From CAYFPS01 sp964345075 (GTDB lineage: Bacteria > CAIWAD01), in the NCBI GenBank assembly GCA_964345075.1, contig CAYFPS010000038.1:1-14650 (forward strand): a stretch of 14,650 bases of DNA, written 5' to 3'. A program made the translations under genes and the position numbers. Shown in pieces: positions 5,878-12,293 of the stretch. Position 1 is the stretch's first letter; the number at the start of each line of letters is the position of its first letter. A model generated the notes under the pieces. That model was not told the DNA's origin and made no database searches. It was given only the letters and a program-made list of their open reading frames with translations.

Positions 5878-7944
5878 TCAGTCTTTTTCTTTTTCGGCCT
5901 GGTATTCTTCCACAACCTTGGCCTGCACATCTGGCGGACACTTCTCGTAGTGGTCGAATTTGCGTCGATGGGTGGCGCGGCCGGAGCTCATGCTGCGCAG
6001 GGCCGTCGAGTACTGATAAAGCTCAGCCAGCGGCACCAGCGCCTTGATCAGCTGATACTTGCCTTCGGAATCCATGCCCAGAATCTTGCCGCGACGGCTG
6101 GACAGGTCGCCCATTACATCGCCCATGAATTCGTCCGGAACCTTGACCTCGACCTCCCAGATGGGCTCAAGCAGAATCGGCTTGCACTCGGTAAAGCCCT
6201 GCTTCAAGGCTTCGCGACCGGCAATCTGGAAGGCGATTTCCTTGGAATCCACCGGGTGCATCTTGCCGTCGTAGATCACGACTTCCACGTCTTCCACGCG
6301 GCAACCGGCGATGATGCCTTCCTGCATCACCTGACGCATGCCCTTCTCCGTAGCCTGCTGGAAGGGAACCGTAACCGATCCACCCACCACTTCGCTCTTG
6401 AAGACGAAGCCACTGCCACGCTCGCCAGCCTTGATGCGAACCCAGACTTCGGCAAACTGACCGGCACCACCGGTCTGCTTCTTGTGGCGATACTTGACTT
6501 CCGTGTTGCCCGTGATCGTCTCGCGATAAGGCACGCGGGGCTTGACCAGGCGCACTTTGACACCCGTGCGGTGCTCAAGCTTCTCCAGAAGGACGCTGAA
6601 CTGCTGATCACCCTGACCGGCCATAATGGTCTGCTTGAGTTCGGGATCCTGCGACAGCGTGAAGCTGGGATCCTCGTGACGAATGGCGTGGAGGCCCGTT
6701 GCCATCTTCTCGTCGTCGTCGTCCTTCTCCGGCTCGATGGCGGTACGCATCACGGGCTCGGGGAAGTGAATCGGCTCGATCTCGATACCTTCGCCCTTGG
6801 GGGCCAGCGTGTCGTTGGTGTGCGTGTTACGCAGCTTGACCGTGCAGGCGATATCACCGGCGTGCACTTCACCCAGATCCTTGCGGTTCTTGCCCGTTAC
6901 GCTGAAGAGGATGCCGACCTTCTCGGCCTGGCCGTTATGCGCGTTGAGCAGTTCCTGTCCAGTCTTGATCGAACCGGAAACAACGCGCAGGAAGGACAGT
7001 TCGCCCACATGCTGCTCGTTGACGGTCTTGAAAACCAGGGCGCGGGTGTGGGCGCTCTCATCGCAATCGAGCACGATGGATTCCTCGCCCTTGGTGGCCT
7101 TGAAGCCGTGATGATTGGGTGCCGGGAAGGACTCAATCAACATGTCCATCACGCGTGATACACCGGTCAGACGACGGGCGGCCGTGCAGAAGACGGGGCG
7201 AATGCTGCCGTTGAGCACACCCTGAGCAAAGCCCTTGCTGAACTGCTCGTCGGAAAGCTCCATGGTCTCCAGGAAGCTCTCCATCAGCTCGTCATCGCTC
7301 TCGGCGACTGTCTCGGTCAGGGCCATCAGCAGTTCTTCGGCGCGATCGGCCTCGCCACCCAGGTCTTCCTCCGTGTAGCTGCCATCCTCGGCAAAGACGA
7401 GGATCTTCTTCTTCAGAATGTCCACGACCTTGGTGAAGGCCTCGCCGGTTTCCAGCGGATACTGGATCTGGGCCACGCCGCTGTAAGCACTCTTCAGGTG
7501 CTCGAGCTCTTCCTCGAAGCGAATGTGATCCTTGTCCAGACCGTTGAACACGAAGAGGCAGGGCATCTTGCGTTCTTCGACAATCTCCATCACCGATTCG
7601 GTGATCACCTCGGGTCCGTTCATGGGGCTGATGAGCGTGACGGCGATATCCGCCACATGCATGCCGCAGCGCACTTCGCCGAAGAAATCGGAAAAGCCCG
7701 GCGTGTCCAGCACATTCAGCTTGTGGCCCTGCCACTCCAGCTGACTGAGCGTGGTAAAGACCGACTTCTGCCGTTCGTGTTCGTAAACGGTGTAGTCGGA
7801 CACGGTGTTGTTGCCGTCGATGCTGCCCATGCGGTTGATTTCACCGCCAAGCTTGAGCATCGCCTCCGTGAACATGGTCTTGCCGGTGGACTCGTGGCCC
7901 ACCAGTGCGATGTTGCGGATGGTATCCGCCTTGTGGATGTTCAA
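5878..7944 (-). CDS. EF-G-like translational GTPase (EF-G-2 type paralogue)
   Basis: This protein of about 688 aa has the full EF-G domain order: G domain, domain II, III, IV (EVKYRHKKQTGGAGQFAEV onward) and V (WEVEVKVPDEFMGDVMGDL). It should bind GTP at the ribosome, but the role of this paralogue type is poorly defined. The P-loop GHESTGKT is intact. Switch I has ERQKSV where EF-G has ERGIT. The G3 motif is DTPGF, with Phe replacing the catalytic His. The G4 motif reads NGLD instead of NKxD. These changes resemble the EF-G-2 family (for example Thermus EF-G-2), not the main elongation factor. I prefer a TTG start at 7942-7944: GGAGGA lies 4 nt upstream and TTG overlaps the preceding gene's TGA in a coupled TTGA arrangement. 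A GTG at 7954-7956 would add four residues but lacks a good ribosome-binding site. Confidence 0.93.
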   Translation of the reverse strand: MNIHKADTIRNIALVGHESTGKTMFTEAMLKLGGEINRMGSIDGNNTVSDYTVYEHERQKSVFTTLSQLEWQGHKLNVLDTPGFSDFFGEVRCGMHVADIAVTLISPMNGPEVITESVMEIVEERKMPCLFVFNGLDKDHIRFEEELEHLKSAYSGVAQIQYPLETGEAFTKVVDILKKKILVFAEDGSYTEEDLGGEADRAEELLMALTETVAESDDELMESFLETMELSDEQFSKGFAQGVLNGSIRPVFCTAARRLTGVSRVMDMLIESFPAPNHHGFKATKGEESIVLDCDESAHTRALVFKTVNEQHVGELSFLRVVSGSIKTGQELLNAHNGQAEKVGILFSVTGKNRKDLGEVHAGDIACTVKLRNTHTNDTLAPKGEGIEIEPIHFPEPVMRTAIEPEKDDDDEKMATGLHAIRHEDPSFTLSQDPELKQTIMAGQGDQQFSVLLEKLEHRTGVKVRLVKPRVPYRETITGNTEVKYRHKKQTGGAGQFAEVWVRIKAGERGSGFVFKSEVVGGSVTVPFQQATEKGMRQVMQEGIIAGCRVEDVEVVIYDGKMHPVDSKEIAFQIAGREALKQGFTECKPILLEPIWEVEVKVPDEFMGDVMGDLSSRRGKILGMDSEGKYQLIKALVPLAELYQYSTALRSMSSGRATHRRKFDHYEKCPPDVQAKVVEEYQAEKEKD

Positions 7945-9491
7945 CTGTTCCTCCACGATTCAGCCGATTGGTATCGGTATTTCAGTTCCTTACGCAGTTT
8001 GATCTCTTCGTCGTCATAGGGAATGGCGTCGATCACATGGAAAAGCGCCGGGCGCAGGTAGGGCGGGAAAATCCGCTCGCAGACCTTGCTTAGCCGTTCG
8101 CTGTTCCAGATGGCTTCGCCACTGTCGTCCGTGTCGCTCACCACGAAGAGCTGAATCTGATCCTGGCGACTGGAGCGGGGCGCGTTGACCGCCGCGCAGT
8201 CCAGAATGCCGGGCTGTTCCAGCATGGGTTCTTCGATTTCCAGCGGGCTGACCTTGAAGCCATGAACCCAGATCACGTCCATCACTTCATCAGCCAGTGT
8301 CAGAAAGGAGTCTGCATTGCGCATGGCCATCTGCTGGGTGCGCAGCCAGCCTTCCTCCCAGATCTCGGGATTGCCTTCGCTGTTTTCCAGGAACGCGCTG
8401 GCTCTTCCGTTTGATGCGAACAGGATCTCGCCCCAGCGCCCATTGGGACGGTCGTTGCCACTTTCATCCACGATGCGCAGTTCGGCACCGGGCAGGGCCT
8501 TGCCCACAAAGCCTTCGCGCCTTTCCAGCCAGGACATGTCCAGCGCGAGAAAAGCACCGGCAAAGGTTGTTGCGAATCCGGCCAGCAGGTGGCTCTGAAA
8601 GAGCTCTTCCCAACTCTCGCGAAATGGCAGGGCCGGGGAATCGGCATTGACCACGGCAAATTGTATCACGCCCAGATTCTGTCCTGCCTGAACCCGCTTG
8701 AGCGCGGCCTTGTGCAGAGCCCAGAAGTACTGGCGATAGTGAATCATCAATTGCGGATTGTAGGCTGCCACCGCGTCAAGGACTTCTTCCTGCGGGCAGT
8801 CGCGATCAAGGATTACCAGATGGCCGGCACTGCAGAGCGCGGGCAGGATCATCGAGGGCAGCGACAGATAGTGGGCGCCGGACATGTGACACAAAACGGC
8901 GCTTCCCTTATGCAGGGAGAAAAGCTGACGCACCAGCTGCACGGTGTGATCCACATCCTGCAGGCGGAAGATGGCCCCCTGCCAGATGTCGTTGCGGTCC
9001 TGCCTGAAATAGACCAGGCGACCACCGCTCCTCACATCGCGTTGCTGGGCCACCTCGCCCGTGGCCAGATCCTGACTGGAGAGCAGTCTGGCTCCCTGAG
9101 CTTCGGCCAGTCCTGTGGCCTGCTCCTGCATGCGCGGGTGTGAGACAATTGCTTCAGGCTTGGCCAGCGCACACATTTTCGACAGTTCTTCGGGCCGTGT
9201 ACGCACATCGGCCAGCGCCAGAACCAGCCCCTCTTCCATGGCAGCCAGCTGCAAAAGCACCAGTTCGATGCTGTTGGGAACCAGCAGAAACAGGGTTTGG
9301 CCCGAGCTCAGACCGGCAGCCTGAAGCTTGTCACGACAGGCGGCAACCTGCCCGGAAAGCTCACGGTAGCTTAGTGTCTGATCTCTGTGGCTGAGCGCGG
9401 GCTCATCGGGAAACTGTTCGGCGGCATGGCGCAGGGAGACCAGGCAGGACTGCGAAGGATGTTGCTTCAGAAAGTGCAGGTTCTCTGCCAT
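7941..9491 (-). CDS. Degenerate ANL-superfamily (acyl-adenylate-forming) protein
   Basis: The protein is 516 aa. The fold is recognisable from ALSHRDQTLSYRELS (32-46), the WGEILFAS core (353-360) and GFKVSPLEIEE (411-421, motif A8), and from the C-terminal subdomain FPPYLRPALFHVIDAIP. The catalytic motifs are eroded. The A3 phosphate loop (normally Thr/Ser/Gly-rich) is replaced near 158-172 by LVYFRQDRNDIWQG. A5 reads GFATTFAGAF without the TE. A7 reads WLRTQQ instead of RTGD. In A10 the usual GK lysine position aligns with EEIKL. The protein is therefore probably inactive as a ligase, or has a changed chemistry or a binding role. The ATG at 9489-9491 is chosen by similarity to the expected N-terminus, but its ribosome-binding site is weak. 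The stop overlaps the start of the EF-G-like gene by 4 bp, so the two are translationally coupled. Confidence 0.85.
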   Translation of the reverse strand: MAENLHFLKQHPSQSCLVSLRHAAEQFPDEPALSHRDQTLSYRELSGQVAACRDKLQAAGLSSGQTLFLLVPNSIELVLLQLAAMEEGLVLALADVRTRPEELSKMCALAKPEAIVSHPRMQEQATGLAEAQGARLLSSQDLATGEVAQQRDVRSGGRLVYFRQDRNDIWQGAIFRLQDVDHTVQLVRQLFSLHKGSAVLCHMSGAHYLSLPSMILPALCSAGHLVILDRDCPQEEVLDAVAAYNPQLMIHYRQYFWALHKAALKRVQAGQNLGVIQFAVVNADSPALPFRESWEELFQSHLLAGFATTFAGAFLALDMSWLERREGFVGKALPGAELRIVDESGNDRPNGRWGEILFASNGRASAFLENSEGNPEIWEEGWLRTQQMAMRNADSFLTLADEVMDVIWVHGFKVSPLEIEEPMLEQPGILDCAAVNAPRSSRQDQIQLFVVSDTDDSGEAIWNSERLSKVCERIFPPYLRPALFHVIDAIPYDDEEIKLRKELKYRYQSAESWRNS

Positions 9492-9514
9492 GAAGGCCCC
9501 GTTGAAAATGAAAC

Positions 9515-9544
9515 AAGATAGAGTAAGGTTCTGGCCTTGAACAA
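9515..9544 (-). promoter_or_regulatory. Possible sigma-70-type promoter before the ANL/EF-G-like pair
   Basis: On the minus strand TTGTTC (9539-9544) and TATCTT (9515-9520) are 18 bp apart, upstream of the ATG at 9491. Matches to the consensus are only partial (3 of 6 and 4 of 6), so this is a weak candidate. It is mentioned because the 135-bp gap before the ANL-like gene needs some function. Confidence 0.22.
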
Positions 9545-9557
9545 GCAAGCTGCGTGC

Positions 9558-9578
9558 CCTTCAGCACAGGTCTGAAGG
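9558..9578 (-). terminator. Hairpin between the unknown gene and the ANL-like gene
   Basis: CCTTCAG (9558-9564) and CTGAAGG (9572-9578) form a 7-bp stem with a 7-nt loop, 49 bp beyond the stop of the unknown gene. On the minus strand it is followed by a C/G-containing stretch, not a T-run. It could be a weak terminator, an attenuator or an mRNA-stabilising element. Confidence 0.3.
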
Positions 9579-9626
9579 TGCTTTGCGGCACTGCCTTTCG
9601 GGGCCCTTTCGCATGCAGGGCAAAAC

Positions 9627-10274
9627 TCAAGCATGATCGTTTGCAGCCAGCAGCATTTCCCAGACCTGATCGCCTTCTCCGCGGGCCAGTAACAAGTCCA
9701 GCGCCAGCGAAGACATGCCCGACCCCGGACCGCCCAGCTCAGCGCAATTGCGCGACCAGCGCGTCATGCAGCCTTCAAGCTGCAGGGCGACCGGCTGCAG
9801 GGCATCATCAGCGGGAAAGTCATGCAGGGCGATGCGTGGCGAACGCTCTCTAAGTGAAAGTAGACGCGGGGTGATCAGTGCGTGTCCGGCGGGGTCAAGA
9901 AACATGCGCAGTGCGCTGGCCGGCATCAGTTTCTCAAAGCCCGTGAGCTTAAGCGCAGCGATCGGGACAAGGCCCGGCCCGGAGAGGTGATCAAAGAGGC
10001 GAATAGCATCAACGAGCATCCAGCCCCTGACGGCTGTCCGCATATCATAAATGGCCTCGCGGGGCAGCAGATTCAGCTGCTGCAGCCAGTAGAGCACATT
10101 GGACAGGCCGTTCAACACCAGATCGGGGTTCTTGGCCTTCAGTTCACTTGCCACAATCTCCATCAGCTCTGCATGATCTGGCACGCGGCGAATGGCCTGT
10201 GTGGCAAAATCGCAGTAATTAAGCGGGAGATCGCTTTCCTTCAGGACACGGTCGAGCAGCTCGGGGGCAGGCAT
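9627..10274 (-). CDS. Hypothetical protein, 215 aa
   Basis: I do not recognise this protein. It is soluble-looking and largely helical, with no signal peptide or membrane segment and no metal or nucleotide motif. Notable segments are LYWLQQLNLLPREAIYDM (61-78), a central hydrophobic stretch LVPIAALKLTGFEKL (102-116) and a Gly-rich turn GGPGSG (181-186). The ATG at 10272-10274 is chosen because it lies 13 bp after the AMP nucleosidase stop with a GGAAG 5 nt upstream. A GTG at 10314-10316 would overlap the AMP nucleosidase gene by 29 bp and has no suitably spaced ribosome-binding site. The tight spacing indicates co-transcription with the AMP nucleosidase. Function is unknown. Confidence 0.75.
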   Translation of the reverse strand: MPAPELLDRVLKESDLPLNYCDFATQAIRRVPDHAELMEIVASELKAKNPDLVLNGLSNVLYWLQQLNLLPREAIYDMRTAVRGWMLVDAIRLFDHLSGPGLVPIAALKLTGFEKLMPASALRMFLDPAGHALITPRLLSLRERSPRIALHDFPADDALQPVALQLEGCMTRWSRNCAELGGPGSGMSSLALDLLLARGEGDQVWEMLLAANDHA

Positions 10275-10287
10275 AAGGGCTTCCGGA

Positions 10288-11061
10288 TCAATAGCGGTAA
10301 TGACGAATCTCTTCACCCTTCTGGCCGATTTCCAGCATGGAATCGATACCCAGCTCCAGGTGCAGTTTGGCCCAGCGCTCGGTTACGATACGATCCGAGG
10401 CTTCGGTCTTGACGCCTTCCGGCGTGATAGGCACGTCGGAGACCAGCAGCAAGGCTCCGCGGCTGATTTCATTGACATGGCCGACAATGAAAAGCGTGGC
10501 GGTTTCCATGTCGATGGCAAGGCAGGTCATGGCCTGCAGACGCTTGCGGAAGTTGTCATCGTGCTCCCATAGCCGGCGGTTGGTGGTGTAGACAACGCCC
10601 GTGCGGTAGTCGTGTCCGCTGGCCGTGATCTTCTCCGAGACGAACTTGTGCAGCTTGAAGCTGGGCAGGGCCGGCACTTCCGGTGGCATGTAATCGTTGG
10701 AAGTTCCTTCGCCTCGAATGGCGGCAATGGGCAGAATGAAGTGACCGATTTCACTTGAATGCTTGAGGCCCCCGCATTTGCCCAGAAAGAGCACGCCACG
10801 CGGATGGCGGGCGCTAAGCAGATCCATCACTGTGGCCGCGTTGGCACTTCCGATGCCAAAATTGATGATGCTTAGTCCATTGGAAGCGGTCGCGGCCTGC
10901 ATCGGCCGACCGATGCCCTCTACATTGCAGCCAAACCGATTGGCAAAGGCCTCTACATAATTATGAAAGTTGGTCAGCAGTATGTAGTCGCCAAAGCCGT
11001 CAATTGGCATACCCGTGTAGCGAGGTAGCCAGTTTCTGGCGATATCCAGTCTGTTCTCCAT
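10288..11061 (-). CDS. amn: AMP nucleosidase, short Bacteroidetes-like type
   Basis: This 257-aa cytoplasmic enzyme of the PNP/UDP-phosphorylase fold is predicted to hydrolyse AMP to adenine and ribose 5-phosphate. Motifs seen are WLPRYTGMPIDGFGDYILLTNF near the N-terminus (11-32), INFGIGSANAATVMDLLSA (66-84), FLGKCGGL (92-99), RGEGTSNDY (116-124), the ribose-binding AIDMETATLF (182-191, Glu186) and LLVSDVPITPEGVKTE (205-220) with the likely catalytic Asp209. Length matches the stand-alone catalytic form common in Bacteroidetes and lacks the N-terminal regulatory domain of the E. coli enzyme. The ATG at 11059-11061 has AGGAGA 5 nt upstream. That site overlaps the TAG of the upstream barrel gene, so translation of the two is probably coupled. 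Confidence 0.94.
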   Translation of the reverse strand: MENRLDIARNWLPRYTGMPIDGFGDYILLTNFHNYVEAFANRFGCNVEGIGRPMQAATASNGLSIINFGIGSANAATVMDLLSARHPRGVLFLGKCGGLKHSSEIGHFILPIAAIRGEGTSNDYMPPEVPALPSFKLHKFVSEKITASGHDYRTGVVYTTNRRLWEHDDNFRKRLQAMTCLAIDMETATLFIVGHVNEISRGALLLVSDVPITPEGVKTEASDRIVTERWAKLHLELGIDSMLEIGQKGEEIRHYRY

Positions 11062-11070
11062 GAAGGTCTC

Positions 11071-12144
11071 CTAAAATCGCAGGGCGATGCCACTCTGCAA
11101 AATAGTCTGCCGGCGCCATTCACCACTGCCCAGATGACTGTCGGCAAGCCTGAGGCTCCATTCAGTCGGGCCGACAGGAAATGAGATGCCGGCCATCAGG
11201 AACCAGGTGCTCTGCTCGCCTTCGGCATAAAGCGGGTAGGCATCGCTTGTAGAACCGCTACTGCTGATGCCAAGCTGAAGTCCACTTCCTGCAGGGCCCT
11301 GATGGCGCAGGATCAGGCTGAATTCCGTCCGGTCACTGAAAGCCAGTTCCTGACGCGACCAGCGCAAATGATGCAGGCGAAGCTCCAGCTCGCTTCGTTG
11401 ATCAACGCTGAAGGCTGCGCCCAGATGCCAACTTTCCGGCAAACGGCCCCAAATCATTAGATCATCCGTTGAGGAGGCCCAGATCAGTCGCTGCTTCCAG
11501 GTGACTTCGGACTCCCAGGCCATTGACAGATCGACGGCTCCACGCTGCCAGGCCAGACCTGCCTGATAGCGGTAGTCGGTGATCTGCTGCTTCAGCTGAA
11601 ACTGATCAAGCACGAGATCCAGTCGCTGTCCGCCCAGCCCCAGATGCAGCTTACCGGGCACAGGAAGGGGAAGCTTCAGCCAGCCCTGCCAGGCCCAGGC
11701 ATCCACGCGGCTGTCCCAGCGCCGCGGAATCGGCCCCTCCACTGTGGGCCAGTCCAGCAGGCGATGGCTGTTGTAAAGCTGTTCGTAGCCAAGGAGCAAG
11801 CCGTGATTCCCGCGGGACCAGGCCAGACCGACACTTTGCGGCAACACCTGACTCATCCGGGGAGCAGGATCGCGCTCGCTGTTATCCGCATCGCCCGTAC
11901 GCGCCTCATAAAGAAGGCCAAAGGCGTATCCGGCTTGGGCATTCACATGCGTGGCCGGATTACGCAGCAGACGGGCACGCTGCTTTGCATCAAAGGGAGA
12001 ATGATCCAGCTCCTGCAGATCCATCAGCGGATAAGCGCTGATTTCCCAGAGCTGAACCCAGGTCTGGCTTGCTTGCGCCGGAATCAAGGCGAAGTGTGAC
12101 AAGAGGATAAGAGTTGCCCAGCTGAGGGGCCGGATTACTGACAT
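11071..12144 (-). CDS. Predicted outer-membrane beta-barrel protein
   Basis: This 357-aa protein has a signal peptide (1-25, ending AQA). It then has many alternating polar/hydrophobic segments typical of beta-strands, for example LPLPVPGKLHLGLGG, SELELRLHHLRW and TEFSLILRHQ. The C-terminal segment SGIALRF ends in Phe, as expected for BAM-inserted barrels. I recognise no specific family, so substrate or role is unknown. The ATG at 12142-12144 gives a compact signal peptide; another ATG at 12157-12159 adds five residues. Neither has a Shine-Dalgarno sequence, which is odd. It is the first gene of the minus-strand run and is divergent from the chemoreceptor. Its stop lies 9 bp before the AMP nucleosidase start, inside that gene's ribosome-binding site. 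Confidence 0.82.
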   Translation of the reverse strand: MSVIRPLSWATLILLSHFALIPAQASQTWVQLWEISAYPLMDLQELDHSPFDAKQRARLLRNPATHVNAQAGYAFGLLYEARTGDADNSERDPAPRMSQVLPQSVGLAWSRGNHGLLLGYEQLYNSHRLLDWPTVEGPIPRRWDSRVDAWAWQGWLKLPLPVPGKLHLGLGGQRLDLVLDQFQLKQQITDYRYQAGLAWQRGAVDLSMAWESEVTWKQRLIWASSTDDLMIWGRLPESWHLGAAFSVDQRSELELRLHHLRWSRQELAFSDRTEFSLILRHQGPAGSGLQLGISSSGSTSDAYPLYAEGEQSTWFLMAGISFPVGPTEWSLRLADSHLGSGEWRRQTILQSGIALRF

Positions 12145-12195
12145 GCAAGAAGGTAGCATTGTTGAAATGTCTGAATCCCGCTGTAGAACCGGCTA

Positions 12196-12209
12196 TTGAC
12201 AAAAATCAA
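12196..12209. promoter_or_regulatory. FNR/CRP-family-like box
   Basis: TTGAC-N4-ATCAA matches 9 of 10 positions of the FNR consensus TTGAT-N4-ATCAA. It lies in the divergent region and could serve either gene. Relative to the start expected from the sigma-28-like promoter it is centred near -60. The short motif could arise by chance, and the regulator in this organism is unknown. Confidence 0.4.
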
Positions 12210-12211
12210 AC

Positions 12212-12233
12212 AAATGTGAGCTGCATCACTAAA
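12212..12233. promoter_or_regulatory. CRP-like operator
   Basis: TGTGA (12215-12219), six bases, then TCACT (12226-12230) matches 9 of 10 core positions of the E. coli CRP consensus TGTGA-N6-TCACA. The left half is extended to a perfect AAATGTGA. Its right edge overlaps the -35 TAAA of the sigma-28-like promoter. Its centre lies about 40 bp before the expected transcription start, the geometry of class II activation. It could equally affect the divergent barrel gene. Confidence 0.5.
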
Positions 12234-12257
12234 ATCAGCGCATTTAACAGCCGATAG
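12230..12257 (+). promoter_or_regulatory. Sigma-28 (FliA)-like promoter of the chemoreceptor gene
   Basis: TAAA (12230-12233) and GCCGATAG (12250-12257) match the flagellar sigma-28 consensus TAAA-N15-GCCGATAA, with one mismatch in the -10 and a spacer of 16 (15 if the A-run is shifted by one). It lies 36 bp upstream of the chemoreceptor ATG. Chemoreceptor genes are classic sigma-28 targets, which supports the call. Confidence 0.6.
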
Positions 12258-12293
12258 CTTTCACTGTGTGAATCAATCGTCCTGGGGGGGACC

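Noticed and set aside
5817..5930. Longer N-terminus for the HIT protein starting at 5930
   Set aside because: It would run through the terminator and into the EF-G-like gene, and family members begin near MQQIWAPWRM.
5788..7158. A 456-codon plus-strand open frame opposite the EF-G-like gene
   Set aside because: It crosses a terminator hairpin and lies antisense to well-conserved EF-G domains. No ribosome-binding site or family match.
10275..10316. GTG start at 10316 for the unknown 215-aa protein
   Set aside because: It overlaps the AMP nucleosidase gene by 29 bp and has no spaced ribosome-binding site, whereas the ATG at 10274 does.
5310..11061. A known defence or toxin-antitoxin system
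   Set aside because: None of the proteins carries nuclease, toxin, reverse transcriptase, TIR, STAND or similar defence domains. The AMP nucleosidase is of a housekeeping type.
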